Source: CALHVX01 sp039198065
GTDB taxonomy: Bacteria > Pseudomonadota > Gammaproteobacteria > Pseudomonadales > Azotimanducaceae
Direction: 5' to 3'
DNA length: 64,000 bases
Assembly (NCBI GenBank): GCA_039198065.1
Contig: JBCCTU010000002.1
Coordinates: 434,001-498,000 of the forward strand
A program made the translations under genes and the position numbers. The notes under the pieces are model-generated. The model ran no database searches. It saw only the letters and a list, made by a program, of their open reading frames with translations, and was not told the DNA's origin. Position 1 is the stretch's first letter. Every line of letters starts with the position of its first letter. This document shows, piece after piece, positions 45,143 through 53,931 of the stretch.

Positions 45143-46003
45143 TCAGCCCGCGGACGCCTGCTTGAGGTGCACGTCCTGCTGCGGGTAGGGGATGGAAATG
45201 CCCTCGGCATCGAAACGCAGTTTGACGTTCTCCGTCAGGTCAAAGTATACGCCCCAGTAGTCGCTCTTACTTACCCAGCTGCGGGTCACGATGTCGACGG
45301 CGCTGTCTCCGAGGTTGCTCACGGCGATCAATGGTGCGGGCACGTTGAGTATGCGCTCGTCGCTTTGGATCACCTCTTCGAGGATGGCTTTGGCCTGCTT
45401 TAGATCGTCGTCGTAGCCAATTCCGAAGGTAATGTCGACGCGTCGCGTGCGCTCAGCTGAGAAGTTGGTAATGACGTCGTTGGACAGCGGTCCGTTGGGG
45501 ATAACGATGCGCTTGTTGTCTGGCGTATTCAGGATCGTCGAGAAGATCTGAATGCTTTGCACCGTACCCATGACGCCCTGGGCCTCGATGAAGTCACCGA
45601 TCTTGAAGGGGCGAAAGATCAGAATCAGGACGCCACCGGCGAAATTCGCCAGACTGCCCTGAAGTGCCAGACCAACAGCCAAGCCCGCAGCACCGATCAT
45701 GGCGACGAACGAGGTCGTAGCGATGCCGACCATGTCGGCGACGGCGATGACCAGGACGGCCTTCAGCAGCATGGACACCAGACTGGAGGCAAAGCGCTCG
45801 AGGGTCTCGTCGCCGTCGGTCTTTGCCAGAATGCTCTCGATCAGCCGCGAGATGCGCCCGATGATCCACCAGCCGATAATGAGGATGAACAACGCCCCGA
45901 GCACCTTCGGTGTCCAGGTGATGAATAGAGTGACGATTTGATCGTAGTAGCCGCGCAGCTGATCGGGCGACAGGTCACTCGCCAGGGAAGATAGCCATTC
46001 CAC
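45143..46003 (-). CDS. mscS: MscS-family mechanosensitive ion channel
   Basis: A 286-residue protein, the length of E. coli MscS, starting at GTG 46003 with GGAG upstream (the frame is open to 46114 but without similarity). It has three membrane helices; TM3 reads AAGLAVGLALQGSLANFAGG, the glycine/alanine-packed pore helix, followed by the beta domain PFKIGDFIEAQGVMGTVQSI and the C-terminal cage. It acts as a pressure-release valve in the inner membrane under osmotic downshock. It converges with the aldolase gene. Confidence 0.93.
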   Translation of the reverse strand: MEWLSSLASDLSPDQLRGYYDQIVTLFITWTPKVLGALFILIIGWWIIGRISRLIESILAKTDGDETLERFASSLVSMLLKAVLVIAVADMVGIATTSFVAMIGAAGLAVGLALQGSLANFAGGVLILIFRPFKIGDFIEAQGVMGTVQSIQIFSTILNTPDNKRIVIPNGPLSNDVITNFSAERTRRVDITFGIGYDDDLKQAKAILEEVIQSDERILNVPAPLIAVSNLGDSAVDIVTRSWVSKSDYWGVYFDLTENVKLRFDAEGISIPYPQQDVHLKQASAG

Positions 46004-46147
46004 GGGTGTTTCTCCGGTTACGGGTTTATGCGCATGGCGTGGCGGGCCAGGACGCGGTCGTTCAGGACCGCAGATGATAGACAATAGTGGTCGGATGTAA
46101 CGAATGTACGGCACCGATTATTCCGGCATGAGCAGGAGAAAAATTCG

Positions 46148-46807
46148 ATGAAAGTCAGCGAGGCCGTGTCCACCCGGCGCTCTATCCGCGCGTTTACGGA
46201 TACGCCGGTGCGTACCGAGGTCCTCAAAGATCTGCTCGAGCGATCGGCTCGCGCCCCGTCCGGAGGTAACCTCCAACCCTGGCGCGTCGTTGTTCTCAAC
46301 GGTGACGGCATGGCGCGCTTCCTCGAGCACTTGGCTCAGGAACCACCCATGGAGGTTCCTGCCTATGACATCTACCCGAGAGACCTGAAAGAGCCCTATC
46401 GCAGCTCCCGGTTCAAGGTGGGCGAGGACATGTATGGACTACTCGGCATTCCCCGGGAGGACAAGCCGGCGCGCTTGGCTCATCTTGCGCGAAACTACCG
46501 CTTCTTCGACGCGCCGGCGGGGTTCTTCTGCTATGTCGACCGGCAGATGGGTCCCCCTCAGTGGTCCGATCTCGGCATGTTCCTGCAGACCTTCATGCTG
46601 CTGGCTCGAGAGGCGGGGCTCGACACCTGCGCCCAGGAAGCCTGGGCAACGCGCCCTGAGGCGGTGGCGAAGTATTGTCGACCGGACCCCGATTGGATGC
46701 TGTTCTGTGGCATGGCCGTGGGCTTTCGAGATCCGGCCGCGCCGGTCAACGAACTGGTGAGTGATCGTGCGCCACTCGAGGACTGGGCATCGTTCATAGA
46801 CGCCTAA
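46148..46807 (+). CDS. Nitroreductase family FMN protein
   Basis: A 219-residue protein. STRRSIRAF and APSGGNLQPWRV are the FMN-binding signatures of nitroreductases, and FLQTFMLLAREAGLDTCAQEAW and FCGMAVGF complete the fold. It is probably an NAD(P)H-dependent reductase of nitro, quinone or enone compounds. AGCAGGAG precedes the start. It stands alone between MscS (divergent) and a Fur-family regulator. Confidence 0.9.
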   Translation: MKVSEAVSTRRSIRAFTDTPVRTEVLKDLLERSARAPSGGNLQPWRVVVLNGDGMARFLEHLAQEPPMEVPAYDIYPRDLKEPYRSSRFKVGEDMYGLLGIPREDKPARLAHLARNYRFFDAPAGFFCYVDRQMGPPQWSDLGMFLQTFMLLAREAGLDTCAQEAWATRPEAVAKYCRPDPDWMLFCGMAVGFRDPAAPVNELVSDRAPLEDWASFIDA

Positions 46808-46809
46808 AT

Positions 46810-46828
46810 GCCGGCGTTCACGGCCGGC
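46810..46828. terminator. Possible terminator hairpin after the nitroreductase gene
   Basis: A 6-nt perfect stem (gccggc/gccggc) with a 7-nt loop starts 2 nt after the stop codon. It has no T-run, so it may be a weak or factor-dependent terminator. Confidence 0.35.
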
Positions 46829-46889
46829 TAGCCACTGGCGCTGCGCTGTCGCTATCCTTAGGCGGTGACGGCCCTCGGGAATCGGTAGC

Positions 46890-47372
46890 TTGCAAAAACG
46901 CACATTGGCCGCTGCGGAGCTGCCGAAAAAGTGGCGGCGGATCGCTGAAACTCGTTGCGCTGAGCAGGGCGAGCGACTGACACCGGCCCGCTTAGGTGCC
47001 TACGCCGAACTGATCGCAGAGCGCTCGCCGATGACGGCCTACCAGTTGGTCGCCCGTCTCGAGGCCGTCCAAGGGCGCAAAGTCGCGCCGCTTACGGTCT
47101 ATCGGCACCTCGACTTCCTCAAACGGGTCGGGCTCGTGCATCGAATCGAGTCGACGCAGTCTTACGTGCCCTGCGAGCATCCGGACCACGCCCACGAAAG
47201 CCAGTATCTGCTGTGCTCAAGCTGCGGGCAGGTCGACGAAATCGATTCCAAAGCACTGGCTAACTTGTTGAAATCCTTGGCAGACGAACACAAATTTACG
47301 TGTACGAGGGCGATCGTAGAACTGTCCGGCGTATGTCGTCAGTGCGCCCGTTCGGCCGCTAAATCGAGTTGA
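46890..47372 (+). CDS. Fur-family transcriptional regulator, Zur-like
   Basis: A 160-residue regulator from a TTG at 46890. It has a Fur winged helix (RLEAVQGRKVAPLTVYRHLDFL) and a metal-binding C-terminal half with HPDHAHES, CSSCG and CRQC. The two CxxC pairs give the structural zinc site. The spacing and the His-rich stretch are closer to Zur than to iron-sensing Fur, but the metal is not proven. A TTG start is unusual; the following codons fit the family N-terminus, and no ATG nearby is in frame. Confidence 0.85.
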   Translation: MQKRTLAAAELPKKWRRIAETRCAEQGERLTPARLGAYAELIAERSPMTAYQLVARLEAVQGRKVAPLTVYRHLDFLKRVGLVHRIESTQSYVPCEHPDHAHESQYLLCSSCGQVDEIDSKALANLLKSLADEHKFTCTRAIVELSGVCRQCARSAAKSS

Positions 47373-47432
47373 CGCGACCGCGGTATACTGGCCGCATCCG
47401 ACGCACAGCGTCCGCCAGCAGCAGGGTATTGC

Positions 47433-48644
47433 ATGAGTGCTCCTTCTTCCGCCGCCGCCACTGAGGCGCCCGCCGACTTTACGCCAGGATCCACGGCGGC
47501 TGATCTTGACGAGATTCGCCAGTCCGTCCGCCAGTTGTGTTCGAACTACGGCGAAGACTACTGGCTGGAGCTCGATCGGACGCGCGGCTACCCGACGGAG
47601 TTTGTTCAGGAACTTACGACCTCCGGGTTTCTCACGGTTCTGATTCCCGAGGAGTACGGCGGCGCGGGTCTTGGCGTCCTCGAAGGATCCGTGGTCATGG
47701 AAGAAATTTGCCGCGCTGGTGCCCATGCGGGCGCCTGCCATGCGCAGATGTATGTCATGGGGTCTGTGCTCAGGCACGGCAGCGAGGCACAGAAAGCGCA
47801 CTACTTGCCTAAGATCGCCGCCGGTGAGCTGCGGCTGCAAAGCTTTGGTGTGACGGAGCCGACAACGGGTACCAACACCACGAGCTTGAAGACCTCGGCG
47901 AAGAAAGACGGCGATGGCTACCGGGTAAACGGCCAGAAGGTGTGGATCAGTCGCATCGAACACTCGGACATCATGGTGCTGCTTGCGCGCACGACCCCAC
48001 AGGAAGAAGTCAAGAAAAATACCGACGGACTGTCGGCGTTCATCGTTGATGTGAAGTCAGCTGTGGGCAATGGCCTCACGATCAAGCCCATCGAGTCGAT
48101 GATCAACCATCACAGCTGCGAGCTGTTCTTCGACGACCTCTATCTTCCCGCCGACAGCTTGTTAGGGACGGAAGGAAAGGGCTTTAAGGTCATCCTCGAT
48201 GGCATGAATGCCGAGCGCATTCTGATCGCTGCCGAGTGCGTTGGTGACGGACGCTACTTCGTTGATAAGGCAACGGCCTACGCAAACGAACGCGTCGTGT
48301 TCGATCGTCCCATCGGGCAGAACCAGGGTGTGCAGTTTCCCATAGCCCGCAGCTACGCGGAGATCGAAGCGGCTTGGCTGATGGTCGAAAAAGCGGCTCG
48401 GTTGTTCGATGCCGGTCAGTCCTGTGCCGCGGAGGCAAACATGGCGAAGATGCTGGCGTCTGAGGCGTCTTGGAAGGCCGGTGATGTATGTATGCAGACG
48501 CACGGTGGCTTTGCGTTCGCGAAGGAATATCACATCGAACGCAAGTTTCGAGAGACGCGGCTCTACCAGATCGCACCGATTTCGACGAACCTGATCCTGA
48601 GCTACATCGGCGAGCACGTACTCGGTATGCCGCGTTCATACTAG
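47433..48644 (+). CDS. Acyl-CoA dehydrogenase
   Basis: A 403-residue enzyme with an extra 25-residue Ala/Pro-rich N-terminus. It has FGVTEPTTGTNTT in the flavin loop, KVWISRIEHSD, and HGGFAFAKEYHIERKFRETRLYQIAPIS at the C-terminus. The EGT-motif Glu is Gln here (LYQIAP); Glu261 in GMNAERIL lies at the alternative helix-G base position. It is probably monocistronic; the Fur-family gene ends 60 nt upstream. Substrate unknown. Confidence 0.9.
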   Translation: MSAPSSAAATEAPADFTPGSTAADLDEIRQSVRQLCSNYGEDYWLELDRTRGYPTEFVQELTTSGFLTVLIPEEYGGAGLGVLEGSVVMEEICRAGAHAGACHAQMYVMGSVLRHGSEAQKAHYLPKIAAGELRLQSFGVTEPTTGTNTTSLKTSAKKDGDGYRVNGQKVWISRIEHSDIMVLLARTTPQEEVKKNTDGLSAFIVDVKSAVGNGLTIKPIESMINHHSCELFFDDLYLPADSLLGTEGKGFKVILDGMNAERILIAAECVGDGRYFVDKATAYANERVVFDRPIGQNQGVQFPIARSYAEIEAAWLMVEKAARLFDAGQSCAAEANMAKMLASEASWKAGDVCMQTHGGFAFAKEYHIERKFRETRLYQIAPISTNLILSYIGEHVLGMPRSY

Positions 48645-48672
48645 GGGCTGCTCGGTGTCCCTCAGTGGCACA

Positions 48673-49293
48673 TCAGGAACGTGGCTCCCCCTCGAGCCAC
48701 TCATCACCGCGTTGGTAGCGTCGAGATCCCGGCGCGCTGCGTTTTTGCTTCCACAGGGCTCGAAGCTTCGCGGCGCTGAGCCCGGGCCGCGCCTGCGCAA
48801 CGGCGCGACTGAACTGGGCGTATTCGTTCTGGGGTAACGACGCCTCGGTGTAACCGTCTTCGCGCTTTTTCCGGTCCAGCTCGAGCCAGAACGCTACTGC
48901 GTCGCCGAGCGTGCGCCCGGCGTTTGTCCGCATCCAACCCATGAACTCGTTGCTGAAGCGAAAGCGCTGACTAGCGTGCGTCTGCATGAAGGACCGAACG
49001 TTGCGCGTATTGCGGTAGCCATCGTCAATGATGGTTGCAATCGTGAGCGTCCCCTTGCCCCAATCCACCAGGCCCGATGGGCGAGGTCGTCGGGCGGTCG
49101 GTAGGCGCTTGCCCGTGTCCATCCAATGTGCAATACGCTCGAGGAGCTCAGGCTTATTTCCTGCCGTCGCAAGCCCAAACCGTCGCGCAGCAGCTACGAG
49201 CTCTGCCTTGGTCCAGTACCAGCGCAAAAGGGTTGCACGGTCTCGAACCTGCGTGAGGTCTGGGCGCTGCTCGCGGTCGCGACGTGGAGTCAA
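48673..49293 (-). CDS. SAP-domain protein with DUF6434-like region
   Basis: A 206-residue basic protein. The N-terminal segment WTKAELVAAARRFGLATAGNKPELLERI is a SAP helix pair (putative nucleic-acid binding, residues about 26-57). The rest (SFMQTHASQRFRFSNEFMGWMRTN, GDAVAFWLELDRKKR) resembles the DUF6434 domain often joined to SAP. It may act in DNA-linked processes, but no function is established. TTG start overlapping the stop of the phosphatase gene by 4 nt (TTGA), so it is translated with it. Confidence 0.75.
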   Translation of the reverse strand: MTPRRDREQRPDLTQVRDRATLLRWYWTKAELVAAARRFGLATAGNKPELLERIAHWMDTGKRLPTARRPRPSGLVDWGKGTLTIATIIDDGYRNTRNVRSFMQTHASQRFRFSNEFMGWMRTNAGRTLGDAVAFWLELDRKKREDGYTEASLPQNEYAQFSRAVAQARPGLSAAKLRALWKQKRSAPGSRRYQRGDEWLEGEPRS

Positions 49294-49985
49294 CTCAAGC
49301 CTTGGTTCGTGGAGACAACCTCTGCGAGGTGTGCGGCGTCGTTGAAGCCACGTACCAACCAGCGATCGTCGTGGATGATGAGCCGGCTGATGGAGCCGTT
49401 GTCAGCGCCGACGAACGCGAAGGGTCGCGCTGATGCGGCCTGCGCGAGGATGTGCGCGATCACGCCGCCGTGGACGACGACAGCGATCAGCTCGTTGCGG
49501 TGGGCTGCTGCGATACGGTTAAGCGCTGGATTGATACGCGCCGTTAGTGCCGCGTGCGATTCGGCACCGGGTATGACATCCCAGCGTTCTTCTTCGTGCA
49601 TGCGCAGGTACACGGGATCCTGCTCGTGCGATTTTTGCCGGAACAAACCGCCTTCCCAGCTGCCCAGGTGCACTTCCCGCAGATCCGGTTCGATCACCGG
49701 CGACAGGTTCAACCGTTTGGCAAGGGGTGCAGCGGTCTGCTGCGTTCGGCGCAGGCTGGTTGCATAAATCGCCGTGATGGGCGCAGCCGCCAACCGTTCG
49801 CCCAGGCGCTCAGCCTGAGCCTCGCCATTCGGGTGCAGGGCAGGGTCGCCCTGGCCGTTCACCAGCGGGAAGGATTCTCCGGGTCGAGCCGCCTGCGACT
49901 CGCCGTGGCGAATGAGCAGAATGTCGGTGGCGCCCGGCGGTGCCGCGAAGCGCTGCTGTCGATATTCGACGGTTGTTTCATTCAT
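49290..49985 (-). CDS. Histidine phosphatase family protein
   Basis: A 231-residue phosphoglycerate-mutase-like enzyme. ILLIRHGESQAAR holds the phosphate-accepting histidine of the RHG motif, and AVVVHGGVIAHIL the second catalytic histidine; TSLRRTQQTAAPLA is the phosphate-pocket helix. Members are phosphatases of small molecules or proteins; the substrate is unknown. It is followed by the SAP gene with a TTGA overlap. Confidence 0.9.
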   Translation of the reverse strand: MNETTVEYRQQRFAAPPGATDILLIRHGESQAARPGESFPLVNGQGDPALHPNGEAQAERLGERLAAAPITAIYATSLRRTQQTAAPLAKRLNLSPVIEPDLREVHLGSWEGGLFRQKSHEQDPVYLRMHEEERWDVIPGAESHAALTARINPALNRIAAAHRNELIAVVVHGGVIAHILAQAASARPFAFVGADNGSISRLIIHDDRWLVRGFNDAAHLAEVVSTNQGLS

Positions 49986-50100
49986 GGCTCGCCATTGTCA
50001 GGGCGAAACCGCGTCGACGCAAAAGCTAAGTGCCGGTTTCATTGATTAGGAACAACCTAATCAATGCTTTAGCATCGAGAGTGCTCAGGGGGGAGAGGAT

Positions 50101-51396
50101 ATGAGTACCACACAAGCGGGCGTGCTCGATCCGCAGGACACACCGGGACTGTTCAGTGAGGCCACACGGCGCTATGCGCTGGGCCTGCTGGTCGTCGTGT
50201 ACACCTTCAACTTCGTAGATCGGCAGATCCTGTCGATTCTGCTCGAACCCATCAAAGCGGATCTGCTCTTGAGCGACTCGCAGTTGGGTTTTCTCGTCGG
50301 ATTTGCCTTTGCACTCTTCTACGCCGTCATGGGGGTGCCGATCGCGCTCTACGCCGACCGCTCGAATCGGCGCAACCTCATCGCCATATCCCTCGCCGTC
50401 TGGAGTGCGATGACCGCGTTCTCCGGGGCCGCGCAAAACTTCTGGCACCTGATGCTCGCGCGGATCGGCGTCGGTATCGGTGAGGCGGGGTGCAGCCCGC
50501 CGGCTCATTCGCTCATCGCCGACTACTACCCGGCAAACCGGCGTGCGACGGCGCTGGGCATTTACTCCCTGGGCATCCCCTTCGGCATCCTCTTTGGCTT
50601 CATCGTCGGCGGCAATTTGAACGATATGTTTGGCTGGCGCGTGGCCTTCCTCGTCGTCGGTATCCCGGGACTGCTTCTCGCGCTGCTGGTCCGCCTGACG
50701 CTGCGCGAGCCGCCCCGCGGCATGGCCGAGGGCAAGACCGACGAGGCCGACCGCCCGAGCGTTCTGGAGACCTTTCAGACCATGTGGCGCAAGCGCGCCT
50801 TTCGCCACCTTGCCGTCGGGGGCGGGCTTGCCGCCTTCGTGGGCTACGGGGTGACGAGCTTCTTTCCGTCGTTTCTGATTCGCTCCTACGGCATGACGAC
50901 GACCGAGGTCGGCACCTGGCTCGGGCTCATTCTTGGCATTCCCGGGGGCATCGGTATCGCCCTCGGTGGTTACCTGGCGGACCGCTACGGTGAACGGGAC
51001 ACCCGCTGGTACCTGTGGGTAGTGTCCGCGGGGCTGCTGGCCTCCATGCCGCTGACCTTCGCTGTGTATCTGTCGTCGTCCGCAACAGCGTCGTTACTGT
51101 GGTTCATTATTCCGGTCGCGCTTGGCAATTTTTATCAGGCGACGACGTTCTCCCAAACGCAGGGTTTGGTGAGCTTGCGCATGCGGGCCGTCGCCGCCGC
51201 CGTGCTGCTGTTCATTCTCAACATCATCGGGCTGGGGCTCGGACCGACCTTTGTCGGTTGGCTGAGTGACCAGCTCGAGCCGAGCTATGGCCAGGAGAGC
51301 ATGCGCTACGCGTTGCTGGCGGCCTCGTTCTTCAATCTCTGGGCTGCGTTCCATTACTTCATGGCGGGCCGCTACCTGGAGGCCGATCTCGAATGA
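50101..51396 (+). CDS. MFS transporter, spinster-like
   Basis: A 431-residue protein with twelve membrane helices. FNFVDRQILSILLEPIKADL and GVPIALYADRSNRRNLI are the typical spinster/Spns-type start, the latter being the conserved MFS loop 2-3. GIGEAGCSPPAHSLIADYYPANRR is another hallmark of this branch, seen in transporters of lipids, sphingoid or hydrophobic acids. AGGGGGGAG precedes the ATG. It stands directly upstream (about 80 nt) of the CYP153 gene, so it may import or export the P450 substrate or product. Confidence 0.9.
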   Translation: MSTTQAGVLDPQDTPGLFSEATRRYALGLLVVVYTFNFVDRQILSILLEPIKADLLLSDSQLGFLVGFAFALFYAVMGVPIALYADRSNRRNLIAISLAVWSAMTAFSGAAQNFWHLMLARIGVGIGEAGCSPPAHSLIADYYPANRRATALGIYSLGIPFGILFGFIVGGNLNDMFGWRVAFLVVGIPGLLLALLVRLTLREPPRGMAEGKTDEADRPSVLETFQTMWRKRAFRHLAVGGGLAAFVGYGVTSFFPSFLIRSYGMTTTEVGTWLGLILGIPGGIGIALGGYLADRYGERDTRWYLWVVSAGLLASMPLTFAVYLSSSATASLLWFIIPVALGNFYQATTFSQTQGLVSLRMRAVAAAVLLFILNIIGLGLGPTFVGWLSDQLEPSYGQESMRYALLAASFFNLWAAFHYFMAGRYLEADLE

Positions 51397-51478
51397 GTCC
51401 GATTGGCGATCGCGTTTCGGGCGTGTATAACCTCGAGAAGTGACCAGGCAGTCACCGGTAATCAAGAGGGGAATACCG

Positions 51479-52765
51479 ATGAGTGAAGCGTTTCGCTACC
51501 CCGAGGCCGCCGAGTGGCCCGCGGGTATACCCAACCCGTACGAGCTGCCGCTGGAGCAGCTGGATGTGTCCAATCCCATGCTGTTTCAGCGCGATTTGCA
51601 GTGGGCGTTCTTTAAGCGCTTACGCGATGAAGCGCCCGTGCACTACTGCGCGGACAGTGCCTGGGGTGGCTACTACTCGGTAACGCGCTACCGCGACATC
51701 TTTGCGGTGGACAACAACCACCAGGACTTCAGCTCAGCCGAAGGCATCACGCTCGGACTGCCTAAGGACATTCCCCAAGAGCAGCAGATGCGGACGCCGA
51801 ACTTCATCTCCATGGATCCGCCGGTGCACGACGTACAGCGCGCGACGGTTGCCCCGGTCGTGGCACCGCGAAATCTCGCAGCGCTGGAAGGCACGATTCG
51901 CGAGCGGGCGGCGGCGATCCTTGATGGGCTGCCGGTCGGCGAGCCCTTCAATTGGGTTGAGCAGGTGTCGATCAACCTGACGACGCAGATGCTGGCAACG
52001 CTTTTCGACTTTCCCTTTGAGGAGCGTTCCAAGCTGACCTACTGGTCCGACGTGGCGACTACGTTGCCAGCCAAGGGTGCGCTCGTCGAAACCATCGATG
52101 AGCGCCGGGCGGTGCTCATGGAGTGCCTCGCCTATTTCACGCAGCTCTGGAACGAGCGGATCAATGCGGCCCCAAAGAACGATCTCATTTCCATGCTCGC
52201 GCATGGCGAGAACACTAGGCATATGCAGCCGATGGAGTTTCTCGGCAACCTGGTTTTGCTCATCGTTGGGGGCAACGACACGACGCGGAACTCCATATCG
52301 GGCGGTGTGCTGGCGCTCAACCAGTGCCCAGCGCAGTACGACATGCTGCGCGCGAACCCCGACCTGATTCCCAATATGGTGGCGGAAATCATTCGCTGGC
52401 AGACGCCACTCGCGTACATGCGCCGAACCACGACCCGGGAGGTCGAGCTGCACGGGGTGCGTATTCCCGCCGGTGAGAAGGTGCTCATGTGGTACCTGTC
52501 CGGCAATCGGGATGAACGCGTGATTGACGATCCGAACAGCTTCATCATCGACCGGCCCAATGCCCGCCGGCACCTGTCCTTTGGGTTTGGCATTCATCGC
52601 TGTATGGGAAATCGCCTGGCGGAGATGCAGCTGCGCGTGCTTTGGGAGGAGATTCAGAAACGCTTTGAGTTCGTTGAGGTAGTCGGCGCACCCCAGCGCA
52701 CCTTTTCTTCTTTTGTTCACGGCTACACGGAGCTACCCGTGGTCGTGCACCCAAGGTCTGCATGA
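51479..52765 (+). CDS. Cytochrome P450, CYP153 family (alkane/fatty-acid omega-hydroxylase)
   Basis: A 428-residue soluble P450 from the ATG at 51479 (AGAGGGGAA upstream). The oxygen-binding helix reads IVGGNDTTRNSISGG, ExxR is EIIRWQTPLAYMRR, and the haem loop FGFGIHRCMGN has ligand Cys375. These strings and SMDPPVHDVQR, LTTQMLATLFDFP and GNRDERVIDDP match CYP153A alkane hydroxylases closely from memory. It would hydroxylate medium-chain alkanes or fatty acids at the terminal carbon. Its ferredoxin and reductase partners are not in this window. Confidence 0.9.
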   Translation: MSEAFRYPEAAEWPAGIPNPYELPLEQLDVSNPMLFQRDLQWAFFKRLRDEAPVHYCADSAWGGYYSVTRYRDIFAVDNNHQDFSSAEGITLGLPKDIPQEQQMRTPNFISMDPPVHDVQRATVAPVVAPRNLAALEGTIRERAAAILDGLPVGEPFNWVEQVSINLTTQMLATLFDFPFEERSKLTYWSDVATTLPAKGALVETIDERRAVLMECLAYFTQLWNERINAAPKNDLISMLAHGENTRHMQPMEFLGNLVLLIVGGNDTTRNSISGGVLALNQCPAQYDMLRANPDLIPNMVAEIIRWQTPLAYMRRTTTREVELHGVRIPAGEKVLMWYLSGNRDERVIDDPNSFIIDRPNARRHLSFGFGIHRCMGNRLAEMQLRVLWEEIQKRFEFVEVVGAPQRTFSSFVHGYTELPVVVHPRSA

Positions 52766-52808
52766 GGGGCCAGACGGCTGAGCCGGAACAGTACGACGAG
52801 GATCACAC

Positions 52809-53882
52809 ATGATCGATGGCCCGGTACTCGATCTCGACGAGATGACCCCCGCCTGGTTGAGTGAGCGGCTCGGCGAGGCGGGGCGCGACGCCGTCGTTTC
52901 CGGCGTGGAGTGGACGCAGATTGGCACCGGTCAGATTGGCCGCTGCTACCGGGCGACGCTCGAGTTCTCGAGCCGCGATCCTGAGACTCCTGCGTCACTG
53001 GTGGTCAAGCTCGCATCAGTTGATCCGACGAGTCGGGCGACCGGGGTGGCGCTGCGCAACTACCTGCGCGAGGTACGCTTCTATCAGCATCTGACCACTA
53101 CGCTGTCGATCCGGGTACCGCGCTGTTACTACGCGGCGATCGAAGGGGAAGGGCCCGAATTTACGCTGCTGCTCGAGGACATGAGCCCAGCGGAACAGGG
53201 CGATCAGCTTGCCGGGACCACGGCCGCAGTTGCCGAGGTGGCGGTGCTCGAACTCGTTGGCCTGCACGCGCCGAGCTGGGACCGGGAGTCGCTCTACGAG
53301 TACGAGTGGCTGTATCACCGCCCCGAGATCGGTGCCGACGACTCCGGCGCTCTCTACAACCAACACCTACCCGGATTCCTGGATCGCTACGGACCGACGC
53401 TGACCGCCGAGCAACGCCAGATCATTGCCCGCTACGGGGAGCTACTGGGCCAGGAGCCGGCGGGTTACTCGGGGCGTCGCGCGCTGGTTCATATTGATTA
53501 CCGGCTCGACAACCTGTTGATCGACAGCAGCGGACCTACGCCGGCGGTGACCGTGGTCGATTGGCAGAGCATTACCGTCGGTTCTCCGCTCGGAGACGTC
53601 GCGTACTTTTTGGGCGCGGGTCTGTTACCTGAGCACCGGCGGCCGATCGAGGAAGGCATTGTTCGCAAATACTACGACGCGCTGCAGGCGGCTGGCGTGG
53701 AGGACTACACCTGGTCCCAGTGTTGGGATGACTACCGGTTGGGCACCTTTGCCGGCTTCGGTGTCACCGTCATCGCCTCCATGATCGTCGAGCGAACGGA
53801 GCGTGGCGATGCCATGTTCACCGCCATGGCGCAGCGCCATTCACAGCATGCGCTGGATCACGAGGCCGATCGGCTGTTCTAG
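52809..53882 (+). CDS. Phosphotransferase (aminoglycoside/ecdysteroid-kinase-like)
   Basis: A 357-residue kinase-fold protein. The catalytic loop is VHIDYRLDNLLID (H-x-D-x4-N) and the metal-binding motif VVDWQSI; TLLLEDMSPAEQGDQL is near the hinge. It belongs to the APH/EcKinase-like group common in proteobacteria and near P450s and acyl-CoA genes. It may phosphorylate a hydroxylated product, for example of the P450 43 nt upstream, but that is a guess. It converges with ppdK. Confidence 0.8.
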   Translation: MIDGPVLDLDEMTPAWLSERLGEAGRDAVVSGVEWTQIGTGQIGRCYRATLEFSSRDPETPASLVVKLASVDPTSRATGVALRNYLREVRFYQHLTTTLSIRVPRCYYAAIEGEGPEFTLLLEDMSPAEQGDQLAGTTAAVAEVAVLELVGLHAPSWDRESLYEYEWLYHRPEIGADDSGALYNQHLPGFLDRYGPTLTAEQRQIIARYGELLGQEPAGYSGRRALVHIDYRLDNLLIDSSGPTPAVTVVDWQSITVGSPLGDVAYFLGAGLLPEHRRPIEEGIVRKYYDALQAAGVEDYTWSQCWDDYRLGTFAGFGVTVIASMIVERTERGDAMFTAMAQRHSQHALDHEADRLF

Positions 53883-53893
53883 TAGCTCGAGCG

Positions 53894-53931
53894 GGAGCGC
53901 TGTGCTCAGCGACCACCGCTGCCAGCGCTCC
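53894..53931. terminator. Possible bidirectional hairpin between convergent genes
   Basis: An 8-nt stem (ggagcgct/agcgctcc, 53894-53901 and 53924-53931) encloses a second 5-nt stem (cagcg/cgctg). It lies past the kinase stop and over the last codons of ppdK. There is no T-run, so termination is only possible. Confidence 0.35.
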
